Positions 51,582-60,212 of a stretch of DNA of 64,000 bases are shown piece by piece. The position numbers and the translations under genes are program-made. The stretch comes from Nocardia anocheti. Lineage in GTDB: Bacteria; Actinomycetota; Actinomycetes; Mycobacteriales; Mycobacteriaceae. How positions within the stretch are numbered: the first letter of the stretch is position 1; each line of letters starts with the position of its first letter. The stretch is from NCBI RefSeq assembly GCF_029675105.1, contig NZ_JAQQFV010000008.1, positions 310,001-374,000 of the forward strand, in the 5' to 3' direction. Under the pieces are notes generated by a model. It was not told where the DNA came from. It saw only the letters and a program-made list of their open reading frames with translations, and searched no databases.

Positions 51582-52745
51582 ATGGGCACACCCGTGATCG
51601 TGGAGGCCGTTCGCACCCCGATCGGCAAGCGTCGGGGGCAGCTTTCGGGACTGCACGCGGTGGAACTGCTCGGCCTGGCCCAGCGCGGACTGCTCGATCG
51701 GGCGGGTCTGGACCCGGCCGAGGTCGAGCAGGTGATCGGCGGCTGCGTCACCCAGGTCGGCGAGCAGGGCAACAACGTCACCCGCACGGCCTGGCTGCAC
51801 GCGGGCCTGCCCTGGCAGACCGGCGCAACCACCGTCGACGCCCAGTGCGGCTCGGCGCAGCAGGCCAATCACCTCATCGCGGGCCTGATCGCCACCGGCG
51901 CCATCGACGTCGGCGTGGCCTGCGGCGTGGAGGCGATGAGCCGGGTGCCACTGGGCGCCAATGTGCCGAAGGACGGTGGCGCGCGTCGTCCGGCCAGCTG
52001 GTCGATCGACATGCCCGACCAGTTCGGCGCGGCCGAACGGATCGCCCGCAGGCGCGGCATCACCCGCGCCGATGTGGACCAGTTCGGTTTGCGCTCACAG
52101 CAATTGGCGGCACGGGCCTGGTCCGAGGGTCGCTTCGATCGCGAGGTGCTGCCGGTCTCGGCACCCGTGCTGGATTCCGAAGGACAGCCCACCGGCGAGA
52201 AGGTGGAGGTCACCCGCGACGGGGGCCTGCGCGCGACCACTCTGGAGGGCCTGTCGGCGCTGAAGCCGGTGGTCGAGGACGGCATCCACACCGCCGGTAC
52301 CTCCTCGCAGATCTCCGATGGCGCCGCGGCCGTGCTGCTGATGGACGAGGCCGTCGCGCGGCGCCGGGGTCTGCGCCCGCGTGCCCGCATCCACACCCAG
52401 GTGCTCGTCGGCGCCGAGCCGGAGTTCCACCTCGACGGACCGGTGCAGGCGTGCACCCGGCTGCTCGAACGCTCCGGAATGTCGATTTCGGATATCGATG
52501 TTTTCGAGATCAACGAAGCATTCGCTTCGGTGGCCCTTTCGTGGGCCGCTGTACACCAACCGGACATGGATCGGGTAAATGCCAACGGCGGTGCGATCGC
52601 AATCGGGCATCCGGTCGGCTCCACCGGTTCGCGTCTGATCACGACCGCGCTACACGAGCTCGAGCGGACCGGCGCGGGGACCGCCATGGTGCTCATGTGC
52701 GCAGGCGGGGCCCTGTCCACCGGCACGATCATCGAGCGCCTGTAG
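51582..52745 (+). CDS. fadA5: Steroid side-chain thiolase FadA5
   Basis: A 387-residue thiolase. Catalytic C89 in DAQCGSAQQ, H343 in IAIGHPVGSTG, C373 in MCAGGALS; the NEAF motif is present as FEINEAFAS. It matches Rv3546, which releases acetyl-CoA or propionyl-CoA from C24 steroid thioesters. The ATG follows GAGGGAG. No following gene on the strand for 360 bp. Confidence 0.94.
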   Translation: MGTPVIVEAVRTPIGKRRGQLSGLHAVELLGLAQRGLLDRAGLDPAEVEQVIGGCVTQVGEQGNNVTRTAWLHAGLPWQTGATTVDAQCGSAQQANHLIAGLIATGAIDVGVACGVEAMSRVPLGANVPKDGGARRPASWSIDMPDQFGAAERIARRRGITRADVDQFGLRSQQLAARAWSEGRFDREVLPVSAPVLDSEGQPTGEKVEVTRDGGLRATTLEGLSALKPVVEDGIHTAGTSSQISDGAAAVLLMDEAVARRRGLRPRARIHTQVLVGAEPEFHLDGPVQACTRLLERSGMSISDIDVFEINEAFASVALSWAAVHQPDMDRVNANGGAIAIGHPVGSTGSRLITTALHELERTGAGTAMVLMCAGGALSTGTIIERL

Positions 52746-52761
52746 ACTGCTCTCACCGAAA

Positions 52762-52800
52762 CCGGGCGCCCAGGTTGAACATTCATCCCAGGGCGCCCGG
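52762..52800 (+). terminator. Hairpin after fadA5
   Basis: CCGGGCGCCC (52762-52771) and GGGCGCCCGG (52791-52800) form a 10-bp stem with a 19-nt loop, 17 bp after the fadA5 stop. There is no T run. Confidence 0.6.
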
Positions 52801-53109
52801 AACGTGTCGTACGCCACACAATCAAGGGGGCCGGGGGGACGATGACGTATCAGCTATCTTTGAGCTACCATGAGTCCATGGTGGAAGACCCCCGCGACGG
52901 GCACGAACTCGGACACCCTCCGGCTCCACAAGAGTCGTTGGCGTGGCCCGCAAACGCGACCGCCGCCGCCCCTGCACGCAGGTGAGCGCCGGAAATCGCA
53001 GAGAAATCCCGAATCAGGCGTAGGTTTTCAGTTACTGAGCCGCTAATATCAATGATACGTATCCGAGATAACGACTGTTAGTACAGTGAAGGGAATTGGG
53101 CGGCTCACA
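52801..53109. other. Leader region of the XRE regulator, mostly non-coding
   Basis: No convincing gene. A 35-codon frame from ATG 52878 (MVEDPRDGHELGHPPAPQES) to 52985 lacks a ribosome site and is only possible. GATACGTATC (53054-53063) is a short palindrome, and ACGTATC recurs at about 52846; both could be sites for the regulator that follows. Confidence 0.35.
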
Positions 53110-53526
53110 ATGGCTGATTTCGCGGCGCGGCTGAACAAGCTGTTCGAAACCGTGCATCCCCCGGGGCGCAAGCCGCATACCAACGCAGAGGTTGCGGCTG
53201 CGCTGACTGCCTCCGGGCATCCGATCTCGAAGCCGTATCTCTCGCAGTTGCGGTCGGGACAACGAACCAACCCGTCCGACGAGACGGTGGCCGCCCTGGC
53301 GAAGTTCTTCAAGGTCAAGCCTGACTACTTCTTCAACGACATCTACGCGGCCAAGATCGACCACGACCTGGAGCTGCTCGCGCAGTTGCAGGGCTACGGG
53401 CTGCGTCGACTGTCCAGCAGAGCATTCGACCTCTCCGAAGAATCACAGAATCTGCTCACCTCCATGGCGGAGAAGCTTCGGGCAAGCGAAGGTTTGCCCG
53501 AAATTCCGCCGGATGGAACGGAATAG
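53110..53526 (+). CDS. EspR-like XRE-family regulator
   Basis: A 138-residue regulator: MADFAARLNKLFETVHPPGRKPHTNAEVAAALTASG then PISKPYLSQLRSGQRTNPSDETVAALAKFFKVKPDYFF, the helix-turn-helix arrangement of mycobacterial EspR. A C-terminal dimerisation part follows (RRLSSRAFDLSEESQNLLTSMAEKLRASEG). ATG 53110 is chosen over GTG 53086 because the conserved part starts there. It converges on a membrane protein/ImmA peptidase/repeat-protein operon. Either EspR-like nucleoid role or local control is possible. Confidence 0.85.
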   Translation: MADFAARLNKLFETVHPPGRKPHTNAEVAAALTASGHPISKPYLSQLRSGQRTNPSDETVAALAKFFKVKPDYFFNDIYAAKIDHDLELLAQLQGYGLRRLSSRAFDLSEESQNLLTSMAEKLRASEGLPEIPPDGTE

Positions 53527-53594
53527 GATCCACACGGCGGTCGGCCTGACGCACCTGATGGTGTCCTGGGACCGGCCGGAGAAGATCGGATACG

Positions 53595-53651
53595 CACAGA
53601 GAACGGGCCTGAGCCGGTGGGCAACCCACCACCTCAGGCCCGTTCTCTGTG
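53595..53651. terminator. Compound hairpin between convergent XRE and membrane genes
   Basis: A 19-bp perfect stem, 53595-53613 with 53633-53651 (CACAGAGAACGGGCCTGAG on the left), enclosing an inner GGTGGG-CAA-CCCACC stem. It lies between convergent genes and is probably bidirectional. Confidence 0.85.
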
Positions 53652-53679
53652 ACATTGGCGGCTGGCGCCGTATCCGAGT

Positions 53680-54714
53680 TCAGCCTCGGGAGGCGGTGGC
53701 TTTCGGGGCCGGGCCCGCGGCGGCGGCGACTTCCTGGTACTTGGTCGCCAGCGCGAGGACCCAGCCGCGGGGGCTCACGCCGGGGGGTGGGGCGATCCAG
53801 CGGGCGTCGACGAACAGGTCGCCGAGGGGGTCGCGGGTCCATTCGGCGACCACGGCGGCTCGTTCGGGGACGGAGTTCGGGGGCTCGCCCGCGGCCGGGA
53901 TGACGATGCCGCTGCCGGAGAGCAGATACAGCGCGTCCATCACCTGGGCGACGTGGTCGGAGGCCTTGAGCTGGGCCGAGGTGGCGTTCTGCTCGGGGGC
54001 GACCACCTCGGGGAAACGGCCGACCATGAGCTTGTGCAGCGGACGGATGCGACGCAGCAGCACCCGCGCCCGCCACCACAGCTCGATGACGATCGAGACC
54101 GCGCCCAGCGAGATCAGCAGGCTCGCGATCTCCCACCCGGCCCAGCCCCACAACGGCTCACCGGGCGGCGGCGGGACAGCGCCCTGCAGGGCCCGGCCCG
54201 CGTTGGCCACGGCCAGCACGGCGACCAAAGCCGTTCCGGCGGTGTAGATCGCGATGCCGCGACCCAGCGTGGTCCAGTCCAGGTTGCGCAGACCGGTGGT
54301 GACGATGAAGACCGCGCCGAGTGCGACCACGATCCAGCCGAAGGTGAACGACCACGCCAGCGTGATCACGATCGCCAGCGCGCCGATGCCGTAGACGATC
54401 ATCGCCACCTGGCGCAGATTGCGCCGCGACACCACCGGCCAGGCCGCCGAGGCGACCACCGAGGTAGCGGTGGTGAACAGGATCCACGCCGAGACGACGA
54501 CGCCGGTGGACAACCAACCGTTGTGCACGCCACCGGGCAGCAGATTGTCGACGGCGACCGCGATATCGGGAATGGCGACGGTCGCGGCGAGCGCCACCGC
54601 GGCCACCGCGACGACGATGGCGACGCGGGCGGTCGTGGCTGGCTTGACCAGCACGCGACCCACTCGCGCACCCGCGGCAACCCAGACCAGCAGGGCTGTC
54701 AACCAGAGTGTCAT
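53680..54714 (-). CDS. Polytopic membrane protein (MAB_1171c-like)
   Basis: A 344-residue protein. About seven membrane helices fill residues 1-215 (LTALLVWVAAGARVG, AIVVAVAAVALAATVAI, WILFTTATSVVASAAWPVV, IVYGIGALAIVITLAWSF, VVALGAVFIVTTGL, YTAGTALVAVLAV, IASLLISLGAVSIVIEL). A cytoplasmic C-terminal domain follows, with RRIRPLHKLMVGRFPEVV and HVAQVMDALYLLSG. The architecture resembles MAB_1171c-type proteins that accompany ImmA/XRE genes in actinobacteria; that link is from memory. It overlaps the ImmA gene by 4 bp. Confidence 0.75.
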   Translation of the reverse strand: MTLWLTALLVWVAAGARVGRVLVKPATTARVAIVVAVAAVALAATVAIPDIAVAVDNLLPGGVHNGWLSTGVVVSAWILFTTATSVVASAAWPVVSRRNLRQVAMIVYGIGALAIVITLAWSFTFGWIVVALGAVFIVTTGLRNLDWTTLGRGIAIYTAGTALVAVLAVANAGRALQGAVPPPPGEPLWGWAGWEIASLLISLGAVSIVIELWWRARVLLRRIRPLHKLMVGRFPEVVAPEQNATSAQLKASDHVAQVMDALYLLSGSGIVIPAAGEPPNSVPERAAVVAEWTRDPLGDLFVDARWIAPPPGVSPRGWVLALATKYQEVAAAAGPAPKATASRG

Positions 54715-55226
54715 CCGAGTGCCTCATCGAATCGAAGGACCGAGACGCCTGCGCCCCGGTTGTTGAACACGCGCAGGCGGGTCATCAACATGGCCGCGAA
54801 GGTCTCGGCCTCCCATTCGGCGAGGTCGTCGGCGCCGTCCTCGACGATCTGCGCGTGCGCGCGCTGGCTGAGCATGTAGGCGATGAGGTCGTCGCTGACC
54901 TCCAGCGTGGTCTCCACCGCCGGGGCGCCCTCGTGGTCGAACACGATGTGGCCGAGTTCGTGGGCGAGGGTGTGGTCGCGACTGGGCAGGGCGTCGGCGA
55001 GCACGATGATGTCGCGTTCGGGATAGAACCGGCGCTGCCCGCACACTCCCGGACCCAGCTGCGCGCTGGTGATCTCGATCTCGCGGTCACGTTCCAGCGA
55101 GACCGCCGCCACCACCTCGTCGAGAGTGGTCGCGTCGGAGTCGGCGGCCACCGCGCAGACCGCGTCGACGGCGGCGGCCACGCGACGGTAGGACCGGGAG
55201 GTGCTCTGGGTCTTGCTCCTGCTCAT
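54711..55226 (-). CDS. ImmA/IrrE-family metallopeptidase
   Basis: A 171-residue peptidase with the zinc motif HELGH (H89, E90, H93) in HTLAHELGHIVFDHEG and a probable third ligand within EWEAETFAAMLM. The N-terminal half has VAAVSLERDREIEI and IIVLADALPSRD, as in ImmA. ATG 55226 is preferred because GAGGGGA lies 8 bp upstream; GTG 55241, overlapping the stop of the previous gene, is an alternative. Known relatives cleave XRE repressors, and an XRE gene converges on this operon. Confidence 0.87.
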   Translation of the reverse strand: MSRSKTQSTSRSYRRVAAAVDAVCAVAADSDATTLDEVVAAVSLERDREIEITSAQLGPGVCGQRRFYPERDIIVLADALPSRDHTLAHELGHIVFDHEGAPAVETTLEVSDDLIAYMLSQRAHAQIVEDGADDLAEWEAETFAAMLMTRLRVFNNRGAGVSVLRFDEALG

Positions 55227-55237
55227 CGAAGATCCCC

Positions 55238-56587
55238 TCACGACCTCGGTCCGAAGAACTCGGCACGCGCCGCGTTCACCCGCGCCTGGGCGGCCGCGGC
55301 ACCTTGGAAACTCACCGCGCCCGAACCGGTTCCGGCCAGGGTGAGCGCGATCAGGCCACCGATCACCGACAGCAGCTTCGGCGCGGGCAGGCCACTGTTG
55401 TCACTGGTCGGGACGAACTCGTGATTGGGCTTGGCGGCCGGAGCCGGGGCGGCGGCGGGTGGCGCGGCGGGCGCGGGCGCCTCCGGTGCGGGCGGTGCCG
55501 CCGCCGGAACCGGTGCTGCCACAGCGATATTCGGCACCGCGACCGAAGGCGCGTCCGGTGCGGGTGGGATGGCGATCGACGGTAACGCGGGGGCGGCCGG
55601 GGCCGTCGGGAGCGGGATCAGCAGCAGGAGCAGCGGACTGGCGGAGCCGACCGCCGCCGAGCCGACGGCGGCGGAACCCGTCGCGGCCGAACCGGCACCG
55701 GCCGAACCTACCGCGGCCGAGCCGATTCCGGCGGAACCGACTGCGGCCGAACCGGTTCCGAGGACCGCCGAGCCGAGTCCGAGTGCCGCGGAGCCGGTGC
55801 CAGCGGCCGCCGAGCCGACAGCTGCCGACCCGGTACCGAGTACCGCGGCGGCGCCCGCCGAACCGGTCGCGAGGACACCGGCCGAACCGGCCGAACCGGT
55901 GGCCAGGACCGCGCCGACTCCGGCCGAACCCGTCCCGAGGACGGCGGCGACGCCCGCCGAGCCGGTCCCGAGGATCGCGCCGACTCCGGCCGAACCGGTG
56001 CCGAGCAGCAGGCCGAGGCCCGCCGAACCCGTGCCGAGGGCCAGTCCCGCCGCGGCGGAACCGGCACCCGCCGCGGAACCCACGGCGGCCGAGCCGGAGG
56101 CGGAACCGGAGCCCGCCACTTCCTTGGTGGGAACGTCCTGGCTGACCTGGCCCGGGATGGCGAGCGGCTGCCACTCGTCTTCGGCGACCGGGGCACCCGC
56201 GGGCTGCCCGCCGCCGGAACCACTGGGCACGCCGAGCTGTCCCGGATCGCTGTTGTCCTGGCTGTCCCCCGCGCCTTGGCCGCTCTGGTCCTGGCCGGGA
56301 GCCTGCTCACCGACCGGGCACTTGGTGGCCTGGGCACCGGAGCCGCAGCTGTCACGCTGACGCTCCCCCGGCGCACCGGGCAGCGTCAGTTCGGGATGCT
56401 GGCCGAGGTCCTGACCGTTGTCGTCCTGACCGCTGCTCCCGGCGCCGCTACTGCCGCTGCCGGGCGCCTGCTCGACGGGCGTGGACGGCGTACCGGGTGC
56501 GGCGACAGCGACCGCGGGCCCGAGTAGCGCACATCCCGCCAGCACACTCGCGGCGGCAAATACGCGCAACATGCGACCTACGGCCAT
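55238..56587 (-). CDS. Exported Gly/Ser/Ala repeat protein, membrane-anchored
   Basis: A 449-residue protein. Signal peptide MLRVFAAASVLAGCALLGPAVAVAAPG (a VLAGC lipobox or cleavage at AVA-A). A Gln/Gly/Ser-rich region with one Cys pair follows, then from about residue 160 to 320 tandem 11-residue units of the type GTGSAGVGAVL (at least six regular copies, then looser GSAAVGSA units). Next are a Pro/Ala-rich stretch and a C-terminal membrane helix (LLSVIGGLIALTLAGTG) with a basic end. It heads the operon with ImmA and the membrane protein. Family not recognised. Confidence 0.75.
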   Translation of the reverse strand: MAVGRMLRVFAAASVLAGCALLGPAVAVAAPGTPSTPVEQAPGSGSSGAGSSGQDDNGQDLGQHPELTLPGAPGERQRDSCGSGAQATKCPVGEQAPGQDQSGQGAGDSQDNSDPGQLGVPSGSGGGQPAGAPVAEDEWQPLAIPGQVSQDVPTKEVAGSGSASGSAAVGSAAGAGSAAAGLALGTGSAGLGLLLGTGSAGVGAILGTGSAGVAAVLGTGSAGVGAVLATGSAGSAGVLATGSAGAAAVLGTGSAAVGSAAAGTGSAALGLGSAVLGTGSAAVGSAGIGSAAVGSAGAGSAATGSAAVGSAAVGSASPLLLLLIPLPTAPAAPALPSIAIPPAPDAPSVAVPNIAVAAPVPAAAPPAPEAPAPAAPPAAAPAPAAKPNHEFVPTSDNSGLPAPKLLSVIGGLIALTLAGTGSGAVSFQGAAAAQARVNAARAEFFGPRS

Positions 56588-56743
56588 GCGCTTGTCATCC
56601 CCTTCGTTCCCGGCGCAGCATTACCCCCGGTCGCGATTCATGCCGGGATCGACGAACAGTAGCCCATAGTAAACCCACCGCCGATCCCTCGCAGGGGAGA
56701 GCACAAGTCGTACAGCCCCCTGGACGCGCGTGAAATGGCAAAA

Positions 56744-56776
56744 GCACAGGTCCCGGGAGATTCCCGGGACCTGTGC
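56744..56776 (-). terminator. Rho-independent terminator after the Rv3548c-like gene
   Basis: A 15-bp perfect stem, 56744-56758 (GCACAGGTCCCGGGA) with 56762-56776, around a 3-nt loop, 11 bp after the SDR stop on the minus strand and followed there by TTTT. Confidence 0.88.
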
Positions 56777-56787
56777 CACAAAGTTTG

Positions 56788-57699
56788 CTATGCGCCGTAA
56801 ACCGGCTCGGGCGCGACGCTCTTCTCGATCAATTCGGCTACCACCGGACCCAGCTCGGCGGGGTTCCAGCGGGCGCCGCGGTCGACCGGCGCACCGTGGC
56901 GCCAGCCCTGCGCCAGCGCCACCTTGCCGCCCTCGACCTCGAACATCCGGCCGGTCACCCCGGCAGACTCGGTGCTGCCGAGCCAGACCACCAGCGGGGA
57001 GACGTTCTCCGGAGCCATGGCGTCGAAGCCGGAGTCCGGGGCGGCCATGGTGTCGGCGAAGACGGTCTCGGTCATCCGGGTGCGGGCGGCGGGCGCGATC
57101 GCGTTGACGGTCACGCCGTAGCGGCCGAACTCCGCCGACGCGGTGAGCGTGAGCCCGGCGATGCCCGCCTTGGCGGCGCCGTAGTTGCCCTGACCGACGC
57201 TGCCCTGCAGACCGGCACCCGAGCTGGTGTTGATGACGCGGGCGTCGACAGGTCGACCGGCCTTCGACTCGGCGCGCCAGTACTCCGCCGCGTGACGCAT
57301 GGTGGCGAAGTGGCCCTTGAGGTGCACGCGCACCACCGCGTCCCACTCGTCCTCGCCGAGGTTCACCAGCATGCGGTCGCGCACGAAGCCCGCGTTGTTG
57401 ACCAGCACGTCGAGCCCACCGAAGGTGTCCACGGCCTGGCGGATCAGCCTGCGCGCGCCCTCCCAGTCGGCCACGTCGTCGTAGTTGGCCACCGCCTCGC
57501 CACCGGCCGCGGCGATCTCGTCGACGACCTGCTGGGCGGGCGTCTCGGCGGTCTCGGCGCCGTCGAGCGCGGTGCCGACATCGTTGACCACCACCCGGGC
57601 GCCCGCCGCGGCGAAGGCCAGCGCGTGCGCGCGACCGATCCCCCGGCCCGCGCCGGTGACGATGACCGTGCGGCCCGCGCAGATCTGCTGGTCGTCCAT
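56788..57699 (-). CDS. Short-chain dehydrogenase (Rv3548c-like)
   Basis: A 303-residue SDR: GRTVIVTGAGRGIGRAHALAFAAAG, VLVNNAGFVRDRMLVNLGEDEWDAV, INTSSGAGLQGSVGQGNYGAAKAG (Ser/Tyr/Lys). It has the same long C-terminal extension style as hsd4B. Position matches Rv3548c. It follows the Rv3549c-like gene by 28 bp on one transcript. The substrate is presumably a late ring-degradation CoA thioester; not proven. Confidence 0.9.
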   Translation of the reverse strand: MDDQQICAGRTVIVTGAGRGIGRAHALAFAAAGARVVVNDVGTALDGAETAETPAQQVVDEIAAAGGEAVANYDDVADWEGARRLIRQAVDTFGGLDVLVNNAGFVRDRMLVNLGEDEWDAVVRVHLKGHFATMRHAAEYWRAESKAGRPVDARVINTSSGAGLQGSVGQGNYGAAKAGIAGLTLTASAEFGRYGVTVNAIAPAARTRMTETVFADTMAAPDSGFDAMAPENVSPLVVWLGSTESAGVTGRMFEVEGGKVALAQGWRHGAPVDRGARWNPAELGPVVAELIEKSVAPEPVYGA

Positions 57700-57727
57700 C
57701 TGAAGCTCCTGTGTTCGTTCTCGTGAC

Positions 57728-58492
57728 TCAGTGGTTGGTGGTGGCGGCGTCCAGGAAGGCCGGGCGTTCGCCGCCGCCGTGGACGAGCAGGGTGGCGCCG
57801 CTGATGTGCGTGGCCAGCGGGGAGGCCAGGAACAGGGCGGCGTTGCCGACGTCGGCCGGGGCGGCCAGCCTGCCCAGCGGGACGGTGCGCGCGACCGCGG
57901 CCACGCCGTCGGCGTCGCCGTAGTGCAGGTGGCTGAGTTCGGTCTCCACCGGGCCCACCACCACGGAGTTCACCCGCACCTCCGGCGCCCATTCGACGGC
58001 CAGCGAGCCGGTGAGGTTGTCCAGCCCGGCCTTGGCGGCGCCGTAGGCGGCCGTGCCCGGCGAGGGCCGGTGCCCGCTGACGCTGGTGATCATGACGATC
58101 GAACCGCCCGCGTCCTGCTTGCGCATGACGGCATGGGCGTGCTGGGCGATGAGCAGCGGCGCGAGCAGATTCAGCTCGACGATCTTGGCGTGGAACTTCG
58201 GGCTCGCGTCCTCGGCCAGGGCGAAGGGCGCGCCGCCCGCGTTGTTCACGACGTGGTCGATCCGGCCGTGGGTGGCCACGATCCGGTCGAACATCGCGGC
58301 GACGGCCTCGGGATCGCGCACATCGCAGGTGTGGTGTTCGGTTCCGGCGATCGGGTCGTCGGCGGGCCTGCGCGCGCAGGTCAGCACGGTCGCGCCCGCG
58401 GCGAGGAAGGCCCGGCTGATGCCAGCGCCGACGCCACGAACCCCGCCCGTCACCAGAACGATCTGCTCGGAAAGGTCGATTTCTACAGCCAC
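57728..58492 (-). CDS. Short-chain dehydrogenase (Rv3549c-like)
   Basis: A 254-residue SDR: QIVLVTGGVRGVGAGISRAFLAAGATVLTCARRP, HVVNNAGGAPFA, ITSVSGHRPSPGTAAYGAAKAG, VNSVVVGPVETELSHLHYG. GTG start at 58492. It is divergent from echA20 across a palindromic operator, as in M. tuberculosis, where this promoter belongs to the KstR2 regulon. Confidence 0.9.
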   Translation of the reverse strand: MAVEIDLSEQIVLVTGGVRGVGAGISRAFLAAGATVLTCARRPADDPIAGTEHHTCDVRDPEAVAAMFDRIVATHGRIDHVVNNAGGAPFALAEDASPKFHAKIVELNLLAPLLIAQHAHAVMRKQDAGGSIVMITSVSGHRPSPGTAAYGAAKAGLDNLTGSLAVEWAPEVRVNSVVVGPVETELSHLHYGDADGVAAVARTVPLGRLAAPADVGNAALFLASPLATHISGATLLVHGGGERPAFLDAATTNH

Positions 58493-58505
58493 CGTGTTAA
58501 CCTAC

Positions 58506-58519
58506 CAAGCAATTGCTTG
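58506..58519. promoter_or_regulatory. Palindromic operator of the echA20 divergon (KstR2-type by position)
   Basis: CAAGCAATTGCTTG, a perfect 14-bp palindrome in the 71-bp divergent promoter. In M. tuberculosis this promoter is controlled by KstR2, whose reported consensus is AnCAAGnnCTTGnT. Here the CAAG and CTTG arms are present but separated by six bases, so the assignment to KstR2 is by position only. Confidence 0.65.
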
Positions 58520-58563
58520 CTTTGTCTCGGGTTCGCCGGGGCGCGCACGATGGGACAACCGCG

Positions 58564-59328
58564 ATGGGGATCAACCGTCACACCGAGACCGAGGGCGTCG
58601 ACGTCGTCACAGTCGACTACCCGCCGGTCAACGCCCTGCCCTCGGACGGCTGGTTCGCGCTGGCCGAGGCCGTCCGGGCGGCCGGGCGCAATCCCGCGAC
58701 CCGGGTGGTCGTGCTGCGGGCGGAGGGGCGCGGCTTCAATGCCGGGGTCGACATCAAGGAGATGAACGCCGACACCGGCCACACCGCGCTGATCCGCGCC
58801 AACCACGGCTGCTTCGACGCCTTCGCCGCCGTCTACGACTGCGAGGTGCCGGTGGTCACCGCGGTCAACGGCTTCTGCCTCGGCGGCGGCATCGGCCTGG
58901 TGGGCAACTCCGATGTGATCGTGGCCTCCGACGACGCCACCTTCGGCCTGCCCGAGGTGGACCGGGGCGCGCTTGGCGCCGCCACCCACCTGGCCCGGCT
59001 GGTCCCCCAGCACCTGATGCGGACCATGTTCTACACCGCGGGCAAGCTCACCGCCCAGCAACTGCACCACTACGGGTCGGTGTATCAGGTGGTGCCGCGC
59101 GCCGAGCTCGACGCCGCGGCCATGGAGGTCGCCAAGAACATCGCGAACAAGGACGGCCGCGTCATCCGGGCCGCCAAACGCGCGCTCAACGGCATCGACG
59201 TGCAGGACGTGCACCGGTCCTACCGCTACGAGCAGGGTTTCACGATGGAGTTGAACCTCGCCGGGGTCGCCGACGAGATCCGGGCGCGTTTCGACGACGA
59301 TCTCGCCGCGCAGAAGAAGGAGAAGTAA
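58564..59328 (+). CDS. echA20: Ring D hydrolase EchA20
   Basis: A 254-residue crotonase: VDVVTVDYPPVNALPSDGWFALAEAV, LRAEGRGFNAGVDIKEMN, VTAVNGFCLGGGIGLVGNSDVIVASDD, AALGAATHLARLVP-type helix. It matches Rv3550, which opens ring D of the HIP-derived CoA thioester. ATG 58564 is the first start in the crotonase frame after the operator; the ribosome site is poor. First gene of echA20-ipdABC. Confidence 0.93.
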   Translation: MGINRHTETEGVDVVTVDYPPVNALPSDGWFALAEAVRAAGRNPATRVVVLRAEGRGFNAGVDIKEMNADTGHTALIRANHGCFDAFAAVYDCEVPVVTAVNGFCLGGGIGLVGNSDVIVASDDATFGLPEVDRGALGAATHLARLVPQHLMRTMFYTAGKLTAQQLHHYGSVYQVVPRAELDAAAMEVAKNIANKDGRVIRAAKRALNGIDVQDVHRSYRYEQGFTMELNLAGVADEIRARFDDDLAAQKKEK

Positions 59329-59333
59329 TCGCC

Positions 59334-60212
59334 ATGCGCGACAAGAGAATGACGCTCGACGAGGTGGTCGGCGAGCTGCGCAGCGGCATGACCATCGGCA
59401 TCGGCGGCTGGGGTTCCCGGCGCAAGCCGATGGCGCTGGTGCGCGCGCTGCTGCGCTCCGATATCACCGATCTGACGGTGGTGACCTACGGCGGCCCGGA
59501 TCTGGGGCTGCTGTGTTCGGCGGGCAAGGTCCGCAAGGCGTACTACGGTTTCGTCTCGCTGGACTCGGCGCCGTTCTACGACCCGTGGTTCGCCAAGGCG
59601 CGCACCACCGGCGCGATCACCGTGCGCGAGATGGACGAGGGCATGGTCAAGTGCGGCCTGCAGGCGGCCGCGGCCCGGCTGCCGTTCCTGCCGATCCGCG
59701 CTGGTCTCGGGTCCGCGGTGCTCGATTTCTGGGAGGGCGAGCTGAAGACCGTCGCCTCGCCCTATCCCGCCGCCGACGGCCGGACCGAGACGCTGGTCGC
59801 CATGCCAGCGCTGAACCTCGACGCCGCCTTCGTGCACCTGGACCTGGCCGACAAGCACGGCAACGCCGCCTACACCGGCGTCGACCCGTACTTCGACGAT
59901 CTCTACTGCCTGGCCGCCGAGCGCCGCTACGTCACCGCCGACCGCCTGGTGGAGACCGAGGAACTGGTGAAAGCCGTTCCGCAACAGGCGATCATCCTCA
60001 ACCGCATGCTCGTGGACGGGGTGGTGGAATCCCCGGGAGGCGCGCACTTCACCTTCTCCGGCAGCTACGGGCGCGACGAGAAGTTCCAGAAGCACTACGT
60101 CGCCGCCGCGGCCTCCGACGAATCGTGGGCCGAGTTCAAGGCGCGCTATCTCGACGTCTCCGAGGCCGAATACCAGTCCGCCGTCCACACTTTCGCCGAG
60201 GAGCAGAAATGA
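59334..60212 (+). CDS. ipdA: Ring C hydrolase alpha subunit IpdA
   Basis: A 292-residue class I CoA-transferase-fold protein: DEVVGELRSGMTIGIGGWGSRRKPMALVRALLRS, VTYGGPDLGLLCSAGKVRKAYYGFVS, FVHLDLADKHGNAAYTGVDPYFDDL. It matches Rv3551. IpdAB hydrolyses the last carbocycle of the steroid CoA thioester; it is a hydrolase despite the transferase fold. AAGGAG precedes the ATG. ATGA overlap with ipdB. Confidence 0.94.
   Translation: MRDKRMTLDEVVGELRSGMTIGIGGWGSRRKPMALVRALLRSDITDLTVVTYGGPDLGLLCSAGKVRKAYYGFVSLDSAPFYDPWFAKARTTGAITVREMDEGMVKCGLQAAAARLPFLPIRAGLGSAVLDFWEGELKTVASPYPAADGRTETLVAMPALNLDAAFVHLDLADKHGNAAYTGVDPYFDDLYCLAAERRYVTADRLVETEELVKAVPQQAIILNRMLVDGVVESPGGAHFTFSGSYGRDEKFQKHYVAAAASDESWAEFKARYLDVSEAEYQSAVHTFAEEQK

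Noticed and set aside
52878..52985. 35-codon frame before the XRE gene
   Set aside because: No ribosome site and no supporting similarity; kept only as a remark in the intergenic entry.
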